Below are positions 48,788 to 63,200 of a stretch of 64,000 nucleotides of DNA, one piece after another; the stretch's first letter is position 1, and every line of letters begins with the position of its first letter. This DNA is from Calliopsis andreniformis. Taxonomy: Eukaryota > Arthropoda > Insecta > Hymenoptera > Andrenidae. The DNA lies in the NCBI RefSeq assembly GCF_051401765.1, contig NW_027480423.1:16616001-16680000 (forward strand), given 5' to 3'. Position numbers and translations under genes: made by a program. The notes beneath the pieces were generated by a model, which saw nothing but the letters and a program-made list of their open reading frames with translations, made no database searches and was not told the DNA's origin.

Positions 48788-49455
48788 ACCCGGAACGTAG
48801 AAATGACCAGTACTTTCACACTGGTTGCAGTTATTCGTTTTATACAATGGAAAAACTGTTCTATTTATTTTGCATTTTATGCTTCAGGCGTTGACTTCTA
48901 AGGCCCTAACTATTCGAGCTGGTGGAGCAACACCCTAGAGTGAAGCCTAGGTTGCCCGGAACGTAGAAATGACCATAACTTTCACACTGGTTACCATTAT
49001 TCGTTTTATACGATGGAAAAGCTGTTGTATATATATCGTATTTTATGCTTCTGGCGTTGACTTCTAGGGCCCTAGCTATTCCATCTGGTGGAACAACGCC
49101 CTAGGGTGAAGCCTAGGTTGCCCGGAACGTAGAAATGACCATAACTTTCACACTGGTTGCCATTATTCGTTTTACACATGGAAAAACTGTTCTATTTTTT
49201 TGTATTTTATGCTTCGGGCGTTGACTTCTAAGGCCCTAGCTATTCGATCTGGTGGAGCAACGCCCTAGAGTGAAACCTAGGTTACCCGGAACGTAGAAAT
49301 GACTAGTACTTTCACACTGTTTGCAGTTATTCCTGTTGTACTATGGAAAAACAGTTGCATCTTTATTGTATTTCATGCTTCTGGCGTCGACTTCTAAGGC
49401 CCTAACTATTCGATCTGGAGGAGTAACGCCCTAGAGTGACGCCTAGGTTACCCGG
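48788..49455. repeat. 5-monomer local duplication, copy 2, truncated after ~4 monomers
   Basis: Matches 47961-48628 at offset 827, then diverges near 49455, where GTAGAAATGACCATCACTTTC of copy 1 is replaced by ATAGAAATGGCCATTACTTTC. Note GGAGGAGTAACG at about 49417 against GGTGAGTAACG in copy 1. Confidence 0.75.
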
Positions 49456-49780
49456 AACATAGAAATGGCCATTACTTTCACACTGTTTGCAATTATTCGT
49501 TTTATACGATTGGAAAACTGTTGCACCTTTATTGTATTTCATGCATCTGGCGTTGACATCTAAGGCCCTAACTATTCGATCTGGTGGAGCAGGGCCCTAG
49601 AGTGAAGCCTAGGTTGCCCGGAACGTAGAAATGACCAGTACTTTCACACTGGTTGCAGTTATTCGTTTTATACAATGAAAAACTGTTCTATTTATTATGA
49701 ATTTTATGCTTCGGGCTCTGACTTCTAAGGCCCTAACTATTCGATCTGGTGGAGCAACGCCCTAGAGTGAAGCCTAGGTT

Positions 49781-52700
49781 GACCGGAACGTAGAAATGAC
49801 CATAACTTTTACACTGGGAGCAATTATTCGTTTTATACAATGGAAAAACTGTTCTATTTATTTTGTATTTTATGCTTCGGGCGTTGACTTCTTAGGACCT
49901 AACTATTCGATCTGGTGGAACAACGCCCTAGGGTGAAGCCTAGGTTGCCCGGAACGTAGAAATGACAATAAGTTTCATAATGGCTGCAATCATTCGTTTT
50001 ATACAATGGAAAAACTGTTGTATTTATATTGTATTTTATGCTTCTGGCGTTGACTTCTTAGGCCCTAACTATTCCATCTGGTGGAACAACGCCCTAGAGT
50101 GAAGCCTAGGTTGCCCGGAACGTAGAACATACTATTACCTTCACACTGGTTGCAATTATTCCTGTTATGCGATGGAAAAACTGTTGCACCTTTATTGTAT
50201 TTTATGCTTCTGGCGCTGACTTCATAGGCCCTAACTATTCGATCTGGTGGAGCAACGTCCTAGAGTGAAGCCTAGGTTGACCGGAACGTAGAAATGACCA
50301 TAACTTTTACACTGGGAGCAATTATTCGTTTTATACAATGGAAAAACTGTTCTATTTATTTTGTATTTTATGCTTCGGGCGTTGACTTCTTAGGACCTAA
50401 CTATTCGATCTGGTGGAACAACGCCCTAGGGTGAAGCCTAGGTTGCCCGGAACGTAGAAATGACCATAAGTTTCATAATGGCTGCAATCATTCGTTTTAT
50501 ACAATGGAAAAACTGTTGTATTTATATTGTATTTTATGCTTCTGGCGTTGACTTCTTAGGCCCTAACTATTCGATCTGGTGGAGCAATGCCTCAGAGTTA
50601 AGTCTAGGATGCCCGAAACGCCGAAATGATCATTACTTACACGCTTGTTGCAATTATTCCTGTTATACGATGAAAAGACCGTTGTATTTTTATTGTATTT
50701 TATGCTTCAGGCGTAGGCTTCTAAGGCCGTAGCTATTCGATATGGTGGAGCACCGCCCTAGAGTGAAGCCTAGGTTGCTCGGAATATAGAAATGACCATA
50801 ACTTTCACACTGGTTGCAATTATTCGTTTTCTACGATGGAAAAACTGTTGTATTTATATTGTATTTTATGCTTCTGGCGCTCACTTCTTAGGGCCTAACT
50901 GTTCGATCTGATGGAACAATGCCCTAGGATGAAGCCTAGGTTGCCCGGAACGTAGAAATGACCATAACTTTTACGCAGGTAGCAATTATTCGTTTTATAC
51001 AATGGAAAAACTGTTCTATTTATTTTGTATTTTATGCTTCGGGCGTTGACTTCTAAGGACCTAACTGTTTGATCTGGTGGAGCAACGCCCTAGAGTGAAG
51101 CCTAGGTTGCCCGGAACGTAGAAATGACAATTACTTTCACACTGTTCGCAATTATTCCTTTTATACGATGCAAAAGCTGTTGTACTTATATCGTATTTTA
51201 TGCTTCTGGCGTTGACTTCTAAGGACCTAACTATTCGATCTGGTGGAGCAACGCCCTAGAGTGAAGCCTAGGTTGCTCGGAATGTAGAAATAACCATAAC
51301 CTTCACACTGGTTGCAATTATTCGTTTTTTACGATGGAAAAGCTGTTGTATTTATATTGTATTTAATGACTCTGGCGTTGACTTCTAAGGCCCTAGCTAT
51401 TCGATCTAGTGGAGCAACGCCCTAGAGTGAAGCCTAGGTTGCCCGGAACGTAGAAATGACCATCACTTTCAAACTGGTTGCAATTAATCCTGTTATACGA
51501 TGTAAAAGCTGTTGTATTTTTATTGCATTTTATGCTTCGGGCGTTGACTTCTAAGGCCCTGACTATTCAATCTGTAGTAGCAACGCCCTAGAGTGAAGCC
51601 TAGGTTGCTCGGAATGTAGAAATGACCATAGCTTTCACACTGGTTGCAATTATTCGTTTTATACGATGGAAAAACTGTTGTATTTATATTGTATTTTATG
51701 CTTCTGGCGTTCACTTCTTAGGACCTAACTATTCGCTCAGGTGGAACAACGCCCTAGGGTGAAGCCTAGGTTGTTCGGAACGTAGAAATGACCATAAGCT
51801 TCATAATGGTTGCAATTATTCGTTTTATACGATGGAAAAACTGTTGCATTTCTATTGTATTTTATGCTTCCGGCGTTGACTTCTTAGGCCCTATCACTTC
51901 GATCTGGTGGAGCAACGCCCTACAGAGAAGCCTAGGTTGCCCGGAACGTAGATATGACCATAACCTTCACACAGGTTGCAATTATTCGTTTTATACGATG
52001 GAAAAACTGTTGTATTTATATTGTATTTTATGCTTCTGGCGTTCACTTCTTGGGCCCTAACTATTCGATCGGGTGGAACAACGCCCTAGGCTGAAGCCTA
52101 GGTTGCCCGGAACGTAGAAATGACCATAACATTTACACTGGTAGCAATTATTCGTTTTATACAATGGAAAAACTGTTCTTTTTATTTTGTATTTTATGCT
52201 TCGGGCGTTGACTTCTAAGGCCCTAACTGTTTGATCTGGTGGAGCAACGCCCTAGAGTGAAGCCTAGGTTGCCCGGAACGTAGAAATGACCATTACTTTA
52301 ACACTGTTTGCAATTATTCCTTTTATACGATGGAAAAACTGTTCTATTTATTTTGTATTTTATGCTTCAGGCATTGACTTCTTTGGCCCTAACAATTCGA
52401 TCTGGTGGAGCAGCGCCCTAGAGTGAAGCCTAGGTTGCCTGGAACGTACAAATGACAATCACTTTCACACGGATTGCAATTGTTCCTGTTATAGGATGGA
52501 TAGACTGTTGTATCTTTATTGCATTTTATGCTTCTGGCGTTCACTTCTTAGGTCCTAACTATTCGACCTGGTGGAACAACGACCTAGAGTGAAGCCTAGG
52601 TTGCTCGGAACGTAGAAATGACCATTACCTTCACACTGTTTGCAATTAATCGTTTTATCCAATGGAAAAACTGTTCTATTTATTTTGTATTTTATGCTTC

Positions 52701-55700
52701 GGGCGTTGACTTCTAAGGCCCTAACTGTTTGATCTGGTGGAGCAACGCCCTAGAGTGAAGCATAGGTTGCTCGGAATGTAGAAATAACCATAACCTTCAC
52801 ACTGGTTGCAATTATTCGTTTTTTACGATGGAAAAGCTGTTGTATTTATATTGTATTTTATGACTCTGGCGTTTACTTCTAAGGCCCTAGCTATTCGATC
52901 TAGTGGAGCAACGCCCTAGAGTGAAGCCTAGGTTGCCCGGAACGTAGAAATGACAATAAGTTTCATAATGGTTGCAATCATTCGTTTTCTACAATGGAAA
53001 AACTGTTGTATTTATATTGTATTTTATGCTTCTGGCGTTGACTTCTTAGGCCCTAACTATTCGATCTGGTGGAGCAATGCCTCAGAGTTAAGTCTAGGAT
53101 GCCAGAAACGCCGAAATGATCATTACTTACACGCTTGTTGCAATTATTCCTGTTATACGATGAAAAGACCGTTGTATTTTTATTGTATTTTATGCTTCAG
53201 GCGTAGGCTTCTAAGGCCGTAGCTATTCGATATGGTGGAGCACCGCCCTAGAGTGAAGCCTAGGTTGCTCGGAATATAGAAATGACCATCACTTTCAAAC
53301 AGGTTGCAATTAATCCTGTTATACGATGGAAAAGCTGCTGTATTTTTATTGCATTTTATGCTTCGGGCGTTGACTTCTAAGGCCCTGACTATTCAATCTG
53401 TTGTAGCAACGCCCTAGAGTGAAGCCTAGGTTGCTCGGAATGTAGAAATAACCATAGCTTTCACACTGGTTGCAATTATTCGTTTTATACGATGGAAAAA
53501 CTGTTGTATTTATATTGTATTTTATGCTTCTGGCGTTCACTTCTTAGGCCCTAACTATTGGATCTGGTGGAACAACGCCCTAGGGTGAAGCCTAGGTTGC
53601 CCGGAACGTAGAAATGACCATAACTTTTACACTGGTAGCAATTATTCGTTTTATACAATGGAAAAACTGTTCTATTTATTTTGCATTTTGTGCTTCGGGC
53701 GTTGACTTCTAAGGCCCTAACTATTCAATCTGTTGGACCAACGCGCTAGAGTGATGCCTAGGTTGCTCGGAATGTAGAAATGACCATAGCTTTCACACTG
53801 GTTGCAATTATCCGTTTTATACGATGGAAAAGCTGTTGTATTTATATTGTATTTTATGCTTCTGGCGTTCACTTCTTGGGCCCTAACTATTCGATCTGGT
53901 GGAACAACGCCCTAGGGTGAAGCCTAGGTTGCCCGGAACCTGGAAATGACCATAACCTTCACACTGGTAGCAATTATTCGTTTTATACATGGAAAAACTG
54001 TTGTATTTATTTTGTATTTTATGCTTCTGGCGCTGACTTCTAAGGCCGTACCTATTCGATCTGGCGGAGCAACACCCTACAGTGAAGCCTAGGTTGCTCG
54101 GAACGTAGAAATGACCATTACCTTCACACTGTTTGCAATAATTCATTTTTTACGATGGAAAGCTGTTGTATTTATATTGTATTTTATGCTTCTGGCGGTG
54201 ACTTCTAAGGCCCTATATCTTCGATTTGGTGGAGCAACGCCTCAGAGTTACGCCTAGGATGCCCGAAACGTCGAAATGGTCATTACCTTCGCACTGGTTG
54301 CAATTAGTCATGCTATACGATGGAAAATCAGTTGCATTTTTATTGTATTTTACGCTTCTTGCGTTAGCTTCTGAGGCTGTAGCTTTTAGCTGCGGTGGAG
54401 CAGCGCCGTAGAGTGACGCCTAGGTTGCCCGGCACGTAGAAATGAACATTACTTTCACAATGTTTGCAATAATTCATTTTGTACGATGGTAATCTGTTGT
54501 ACTTATATTGCATTTAACTCTTCTGGCGTCGACTTCTTAGGCCCTAACTATTCAACCTGGTGGAGCAGGGCCCTAGAGTGAAGCCTAGGTTGCCAGGAAC
54601 GTAGAAATGACCAGTACTTTCACACTGGTTGCAGTTATTCGTTTTATACAATGAAAAACTGTTGTATTTATTATGAATTTTATGCTTCGGGCTCTGACTT
54701 CTAAGGCCCTAACTATTCGATCTGGTGGAGCAACGCCCTAGAGTGAAGCCTAGGTTGCCCGGAACGTAGAAATGACCATTACTTTCACACTGTTTGCAAA
54801 TATACATTATATACGATGGAAAAGCTGTTGCACTTATATTGTAATTTATGCTTCGGGCGTTGACTTGTAAGGCCCTAGCTATTCGATCTGGTGGAGCAGC
54901 GGCCTAGAGTGAAGCCTAGGTTGCCCGGAACGTAGAAATGACCATAACATTCACACTGGAAGCAATTATTCGTTTTATACATGGAAAAGCTGCTCTATTT
55001 ATTTTGTATGTTATGCTTCGGGCGTTGACTTCTAAGGCCCTAACTATTCGATCTGTTGGAGCAACACCCTAGAGTGAAGCCTCGGTTGCCCGGAACGTAG
55101 AAATGACCATAACTTTTACACTGGCATCAATTATTCATGCTATACGATGGAAAAGCTGTTGCATTTATATCGTATTTTATGCTTCTGGCGTCGACTTCTT
55201 AGGCCCCAACTATTCTATCTGGTGGAACAACGCCCTATGGTGAAGCCTAGGTTGCTCGGAACGTAGAAACGACCATTACTTTCACAATGTCTGCAATTAT
55301 TCGTTTTCTACGATGGAAAAGCTGTTGTATTTGTATCGTATTTTATGCTTCTGGCGTTGACTTCTTAGGCACTAACTATTCCATCTGGTGGAACAACGCC
55401 CTGGGGTCAAGCCTAGGTTGCCCGGAACGTAGAAATGACCATTTCTTTCACAATGTTCGCAATCATTCATTTTATACGATGGAAAAACTGTTGTACTTAT
55501 ATTGTAATTTATGCTTCGGGCGTTTACTTCTAAGGCCCTAACTATTCGATCTGGTGGAGCAACGCACTAGAGTGAAGCCTAGGTTGCCCGGGAAGTAGAA
55601 ATGACCATAACAATCACATGGTTGCAATTATTCCTGTTACACGATGGAAAAACTGTTGCACCTTTATTGTATTTTATGCTTCTGGCGTTGACTTCATAGG

Positions 55701-57571
55701 CCCTAACTATTCGATCTGGTGGAGCAACGTCCTAGAGTGAAACCTAGGTTACCCGGAACGTAGAAATGACCAGTACTTTCACACTGGTTGCAGTTATTCG
55801 TTTTATACAATGGAAAAACTGTTCTATTTATTTTGCATTTTATGCTTCAGGCGTTGACTTCTAAGGCCCTAACTATTCGAGCTGGTGGAGCAACGCCCTA
55901 GAGTGAAGCCTAGGTTGCCCGGAACGTAGAAATGACCATAACTTTCACACTGGTTACCATTATTCGTTTTATACGATGGAAAAGCTGTTGTATATATATC
56001 GTATTTTATGCTTCTGGCGTTGACTTCTAGGGCCCTAGCTATTCCATCTGGTGGAACAACGCCCTAGGGTGAAGCCTAGGTTGCCCGGAACGTAGAAATG
56101 ACCATAACTTTCACACTGGTTGCCATTATTCGTTTTACACATGGAAAAACTGTTCTATTTTTTTGTATTTTATGCTTCGGGCGTTGACTTCTAAGGCCCT
56201 AGCTATTCGATCTGGTGGAGCAACGCCCTAGAGTGAAACCTAGGTTACCCGGAACGTAGAAATGACTAGTACTTTCACACTGTTTGCTGTTATTCCTGTT
56301 GTACGATGGAAAAACAGTTGCATCTTTATTGTATTTCATGCTTCTGGCGTCGACTTCTAAGGCCCTAACTATTCGATCTGGTGGAGTAACGCCCTAGAGT
56401 GACGCCTAGGTTACCCGGAACGTAGAAATGACCATCACTTTCACAATGGTTGGAATTATTCCTGTTATACGATGGTAAACCTGTTGTATTTTTATTGTAT
56501 TGTATGCTTCAGGCGATGACTTCTAAGGCCCTAACTATTCGATCTGGTGTAGCAACGCCCTAGTGTGAAGCCTAGGTTACCCGGAACGTAGAAATGACCA
56601 GTACTTTCACACTGGTTGCAGTTATTCGTTTTATACAATGGAAAAACTGTTCTATTTATTTTGCATTTTATGCTTCAGGCGTTGACTTCTAAGGCCCTAA
56701 CTATTCGAGCTGGTGGAGCAACACCCTAGAGTGAAGCCTAGGTTGCCCGGAACGTAGAAATGACCATAACTTTCACACTGGTTACCATTATTCGTTTTAT
56801 ACGATGGAAAAGCTGTTGTATATATATCGTATTTTATGCTTCTGGCGTTGACTTCTAGGGCCCTAGCTATTCCATCTGGTGGAACAACGCCCTAGGGTGA
56901 AGCCTAGGTTGCCCGGAACGTAGAAATGACCATAACTTTCACACTGGTTGCCATTATTCGTTTTACACATGGAAAAACTGTTCTATTTTTTTGTATTTTA
57001 TGCTTCGGGCGTTGACTTCTAAGGCCCTAGCTATTCGATCTGGTGGAGCAACGCCCTAGAGTGAAACCTAGGTTACCCGGAACGTAGAAATGACTAGTAC
57101 TTTCACACTGTTTGCAGTTATTCCTGTTGTACTATGGAAAAACAGTTGCATCTTTATTGTATTTCATGCTTCTGGCGTCGACTTCTAAGGCCCTAACTAT
57201 TCGATCTGGAGGAGTAACGCCCTAGAGTGACGCCTAGGTTACCCGGAACATAGAAATGGCCATTACTTTCACACTGTTTGCAATTATTCGTTTTATACGA
57301 TTGGAAAACTGTTGCACCTTTATTGTATTTCATGCATCTGGCGTTGACATCTAAGGCCCTAACTATTCGATCTGGTGGAGCAGGGCCCTAGAGTGAAGCC
57401 TAGGTTGCCCGGAACGTAGAAATGACCAGTACTTTCACACTGGTTGCAGTTATTCGTTTTATACAATGAAAAACTGTTCTATTTATTATGAATTTTATGC
57501 TTCGGGCTCTGACTTCTAAGGCCCTAACTATTCGATCTGGTGGAGCAACGCCCTAGAGTGAAGCCTAGGTT
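49781..57571. repeat. 47-monomer block (~7790 bp), copy B
   Basis: Direct tandem copy of 41991-49780. The junction monomer carries GCAACGCCCTAG on the left (as at the end of the block) and GGTTGACCGGAACG on the right (as at 41988). The exchange therefore falls in 49761-49781, across the dyad. I noticed only a handful of differences from copy A, for example near 49808 (GGGAGC against GGTAGC), 51801 (AAGCTTC against AAGTTTC), 52648, 52741 and 55112. Confidence 0.88.
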
Positions 57572-60296
57572 GCCCGGAACGTAGAACATACGATTACCTT
57601 CACACTGGTTGCAATTATTCCTGTTATACGATGGAAAAACTGTTGCACCATTATTGTATTTTATGCTTCTGGCGTTGACTTCATAGGCTCTAACTATTTG
57701 ATCTGGTGGAGCAACGCCCTAGAGTAAAACATAGGTTACCAGGAACGTAGAAATGACCAGTACTTTCACACTGGTTGCAGTTATTCGTTTTATGTAATGG
57801 AAAAACTGTTCTATTTATTTTGCATTTTATGCTTCGGGCGTTGACTTCTAAGGCCCTAACTATTCGCTCTGGTGGAGCAACGACCTATAGTGAAGCCTAG
57901 TTTGCCCGGAACGTAGAAATGACCAGAACTTTCACACTGGTTGCCATTATTCGTTTTATACGATGGAAAAGCTGTTGTATTTATATCGTATTTTATGCTT
58001 CTGGCGTCGACTTCTTAGGCCCCAACTATTCCATCTGGTGGAACAACGCCCTATGGTGAAGCCTAGGTTGCCCGGGACGTAGAAATGACCATAACTTTCA
58101 CACTGGAAGCAATTACTCGTTTTATACATGGAAAAGCTGTTCTTTTTATTTTGTATGTTATGCTTCTGGCGCTGACTTCTAGGACCCTAACTATTCCATC
58201 TGGTGGAACAACGCCCTAGGGTGAAGCCTAGGTTGCCCGGAACGTAGAAATGACCATAACTTTCACACTGGTAGCAATTATTCGTTTTATACATGGAAAA
58301 ACTGTTCTATTTATTTTGTATTTTATGCTTTCGGCGTTGACTTCTAAGGTCCTACCTATCCGATTTGGCGGAGCAACGCCCTCGAGTGAAGCCTAGGTTG
58401 CCCGGAACGTAGAAATGACCATAACTTCACACTGGTTGCTATTATTCGTTTTATACGATGAAAAATCTGTAATATTTATATTGCATTTTATGCTTCTGGC
58501 GTTGACTTCTTAGGCCCTAGCTATTCGATCTGGTGGAACAACGCCCTAGAGTGAAGCCTGCGATGCCCGGGACGTAGAAATGATCATTACCTTCACGCCT
58601 GTTGCAATTATTCCTGTTATACGATGAAAAAACTGTTGTATTTTTATTGCATTTTTTCCTTCAGGCGTTGACTTCTAAGGCCGTAGCTATTCGATGTGGT
58701 GGAGCAACGCCCTAGAGTGACGTCTAGGTTGCCAGGAACGTAGAAATGACCATTACTTTCACAATGTTTGCAATTATTCACTTTATACAATGGAAAAACT
58801 GTTGTACTTATATAGTATTTTATTCTCCTGCCGTTGACTTCTTAGGCCCTGTCTGTTCGATCTGGTGTCACAGCGCCCTAGAATGAAGCCTAGGTTGCCC
58901 GGAACGTAGAAATGACCATAACTTTCTCACTGGTTACCATTATTCGTTTTATACGATCGAAAAGCTGTTGTATTTACATCGTATTTTATGCTTCTGGCGT
59001 TGACTTCTTAGGCCCTAACAGTTCCATCTGGTGGAACAACGCACTAGAGTGAAGCGTGCGATGCCCGGAACGTAGAAATGATCATTACCTTCACGCTTGT
59101 TGCAATTATTCCAGTTATACGATGAAAAAACTGTTGTATTTTTATTGCAATTTTTTGCTTCAGGCGTTGACTTCTAAGATCGTAGCTATTCGATGTGGTG
59201 GAGCAACGCCCTAGAGTGACGCCTAGGTTGCCTGGAACGTAGAAATGACCATTACTTTCACAATGTATGCAATTACTCATTTTATACGATGGAAAAACTG
59301 TTGTACTTATATTGCATTTTATTCTTCTGCCGTTGACTTCTAAGGCAGCTAACTATTCGATCTGGTGGAGCAACGGCCGAGAGTGAAGCCACGGTTGCCC
59401 GGAACGTAGAAATGACCATAAATTTCACACTGGAAACAATTATTCATTTTTTACATGGAACAGCTGTTCTATTTATTTTGTATTTTATGCTTCGGGCGTT
59501 GACTTCTATGGCCCTACCTATTCGATCTGGCGGAGCAACACCCTACAGTGAAGCCTAGTTTGTCCGGAACGTAGATACGACCATAACCATCACACAGGTT
59601 GCAATTATTCGTTTTATACGATTGAAAGACTGTTGTATTTATTTTGTAGTTTATGATTCTGGCGTTGAATTCCAAGGCCCTAACACTTCGACCTGGTGGA
59701 GCAATGCCTCAGAGTTCAGTCTAGGATGCCCGAAACGTCGAAATGATCGTTACTTTCACACTCGTTGCAATTATTCATGCTATACGATTGAAGAGCTGTT
59801 GCATTTTTATTGTATTTTCTGCTTCTGTATTTGAATTCAAAGGTCCTAGCTATTCGACCTGGTGGGGCAACGTCCAAGAGTGAAGCATAGGTTGCCCGGA
59901 ACGTTGCTATGACCATATCTTTCACACTAGTTGCAATTATTCCTGTTATGCGATGGAACAACTGTTGTATTTATATTGTATTTTATACTTCTGGCGTTGA
60001 CTTCTAAGGCCCTAACTATCCGATCTGGTGGAGCAACGCCCAAGAGTGATGCCTAGGTTGCCCGGAACGTAGAAATGACCACTACCTTCACGCTTGCTGC
60101 AATTATTCCTGTTATACGATGAAAAAACTGTTGTATTTTTATTGCATTTTATGCTTCAGGTGTTGACTTCTACGGCCGTAGCTATTCGATGTGGCGGAGT
60201 AACGCCCTAGAGTGAAACCTGGGTTACCCGGATCGTAGAAATGACCATCACTTTCACAATGGTTGGAATTATTCCTGTTATACGATGGTAAACCTG
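57572..60296. repeat. Diverged satellite monomers (older stretch), ~16 monomers
   Basis: Period and orientation are kept but monomers are individually distinct, with private words such as TTTTATGTAATGG near 57790, GAAGCGTGCGATGCCC near 59052, GGCAGCTAACTATTCG near 59343 and TCTGTATTTGAATTC near 59823. GCGATGCCCGG(G/A)ACGTAG occurs near 58560 and 59058, hinting at a local 3-monomer duplication. I did not find this stretch repeated as a whole. No gene, transposon or unique sequence is visible. Confidence 0.8.
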
Positions 60297-63200
60297 TTGT
60301 ATTTTTATTGCATTTTATGCTTCGGGCGTTGACTTCTAAGGCCCTGACTATTCAATCTGTTGTAGCAACGCCCTAGAGTGAAGCCTAGGTTGCTCGGAAT
60401 GTAGAAATAACCATAGCTTTCACACTGGTTGCAATTATTCGTTTTATACGATGGAAAAACTGTTGTATTTATATTGTATTTTATGCTTCTGGCGTTCACT
60501 TCTTAGGCCCTAACTATTGGATCTGGTGGAACAACGCCCTAGGGTGAAGCCTAGGTTGCCCGGAACGTAGAAATGACCATAACTTTTACACTGGTAGCAA
60601 TTATTCGTTTTATACAATGGAAAAACTGTTCTATTTATTTTGCATTTTGTGCTTCGGGCGTTGACTTCTAAGGCCCTAACTATTCAATCTGTTGGACCAA
60701 CGCGCTAGAGTGATGCCTAGGTTGCTCGGAATGTAGAAATGACCATAGCTTTCACACTGGTTGCAATTATCCGTTTTATACGATGGAAAAGCTGTTGTAT
60801 TTATATTGTATTTTATGCTTCTGGCGTTCACTTCTTGGGCCCTAACTATTCGATCTGGTGGAACAACGCCCTAGGGTGAAGCCTAGGTTGCCCGGAACCT
60901 GGAAATGACCATAACCTTCACACTGGTAGCAATTATTCGTTTTATACATGGAAAAACTGTTGTATTTATTTTGTATTTTATGCTTCTGGCGCTGACTTCT
61001 AAGGCCGTACCTATTCGATCTGGCGGAGCAACACCCTACAGTGAAGCCTAGGTTACTCGGAACGTAGAAATGACCATTACCTTCACACTGTTTGCAATAA
61101 TTCATTTTTTACGATGGAAAGCTGTTGTATTTATATTGTATTTTATGCTTCTGGCGGTGACTTCTAAGGCCCTATATCTTCGATTTGGTGGAGCAACGCC
61201 TCAGAGTTACGCCTAGGATGCCCGAAACGTCGAAATGGTCATTACCTTCGCACTGGTTGCAATTAGTCATGCTATACGATGGAAAATCAGTTGCATTTTT
61301 ATTGTATTTTACGCTTCTTGCGTTAGCTTCTGAGGCTGTAGCTTTTAGCTGCGGTGGAGCAGCGCCGTAGAGTGACGCCTAGGTTGCCCGGCACGTAGAA
61401 ATGAACATTACTTTCACAATGTTTGCAATAATTCATTTTGTACGATGGTAATCTGTTGTACTTATATTGCATTTAACTCTTCTGGCGTCGACTTCTTAGG
61501 CCCTAACTATTCAACCTGGTGGAGCAGGGCCCTAGAGTGAAGCCTAGGTTGCCAGGAACGTAGAAATGACCAGTACTTTCACACTGGTTGCAGTTATTCG
61601 TTTTATACAATGAAAAACTGTTGTATTTATTATGAATTTTATGCTTCGGGCTCTGACTTCTAAGGCCCTAACTATTCGATCTGGTGGAGCAACGCCCTAG
61701 AGTGAAGCCTAGGTTGCCCGGAACGTAGAAATGACCATTACTTTCACACTGTTTGCAAATATACATTATATACGATGGAAAAGCTGTTGCACTTATATTG
61801 TAATTTATGCTTCGGGCGTTGACTTGTAAGGCCCTAGCTATTCGATCTGGTGGAGCAGCGGCCTAGAGTGAAGCCTAGGTTGCCCGGAACGTAGAAATGA
61901 CCATAACATTCACACTGGAAGCAATTATTCGTTTTATACATGGAAAAGCTGCTCTATTTATTTTGTATGTTATGCTTCGGGCGTTGACTTCTAAGGCCCT
62001 AACTATTCGATCTGTTGGAGCAACACCCTAGAGTGAAGCCTCGGTTGCCCGGAACGTAGAAATGACCATAACTTTTACACTGGCATCAATTATTCATGCT
62101 ATACGATGGAAAAGCTGTTGCATTTATATCGTATTTTATGCTTCTGGCGTCGACTTCTTAGGCCCCAACTATTCTATCTGGTGGAACAACGCCCTATGGT
62201 GAAGCCTAGGTTGCTCGGAACGTAGAAACGACCATTACTTTCACAATGTCTGCAATTATTCGTTTTCTACGATGGAAAAGCTGTTGTATTTGTATCGTAT
62301 TTTATGCTTCTGGCGTTGACTTCTTAGGCACTAACTATTCCATCTGGTGGAACAACGCCCTGGGGTCAAGCCTAGGTTGCCCGGAACGTAGAAATGACCA
62401 TTTCTTTCACAATGTTCGCAATCATTCATTTTATACGATGGAAAAACTGTTGTACTTATATTGTAATTTATGCTTCGGGCGTTTACTTCTAAGGCCCTAA
62501 CTATTCGATCTGGTGGAGCAACGCACTAGAGTGAAGCCTAGGTTGCCCGGGAAGTAGAAATGACCATAACAATCACATGGTTGCAATTATTCCTGTTACA
62601 CGATGGAAAAACTGTTGCACCTTTATTGTATTTTATGCTTCTGGCGTTGACTTCATAGGCCCTAACTATTCGATCTGGTGGAGCAACGTCCTAGAGTGAA
62701 ACCTAGGTTACCCGGAACGTAGAAATGACCAGTACTTTCACACTGGTTGCAGTTATTCGTTTTATACAATGGAAAAACTGTTCTATTTATTTTGCATTTT
62801 ATGCTTCAGGCGTTGACTTCTAAGGCCCTAACTATTCGAGCTGGTGGAGCAACGCCCTAGAGTGAAGCCTAGGTTGCCCGGAACGTAGAAATGACCATAA
62901 CTTTCACACTGGTTACCATTATTCGTTTTATACGATGGAAAAGCTGTTGTATATATATCGTATTTTATGCTTCTGGCGTTGACTTCTAGGGCCCTAGCTA
63001 TTCCATCTGGTGGAACAACGCCCTAGGGTGAAGCCTAGGTTGCCCGGAACGTAGAAATGACCATAACTTTCACACTGGTTGCCATTATTCGTTTTACACA
63101 TGGAAAAACTGTTCTATTTTTTTGTATTTTATGCTTCGGGCGTTGACTTCTAAGGCCCTAGCTATTCGATCTGGTGGAGCAACGCCCTAGAGTGAAACCT

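Larger units (their letters stand above)
41991..49780. repeat. 47-monomer block (~7790 bp), copy A
   Basis: The first part (41991-44485) is the homogenised sequence shared with the 54-monomer block and, at offset 40166, with 1825-4319. From about 44485 it passes into monomers specific to this block, several strongly diverged (46360-46900). The whole repeats at offset 7790 bp (46093/53883, 47497/55287), which is 12 bp short of 47 x 166 because several monomers carry small deletions. A one-base deletion in copy A near 48593 (GGTGAGTAACG against GGTGGAGTAACG in copy B) makes the offset 7791 after that point. Confidence 0.88.
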
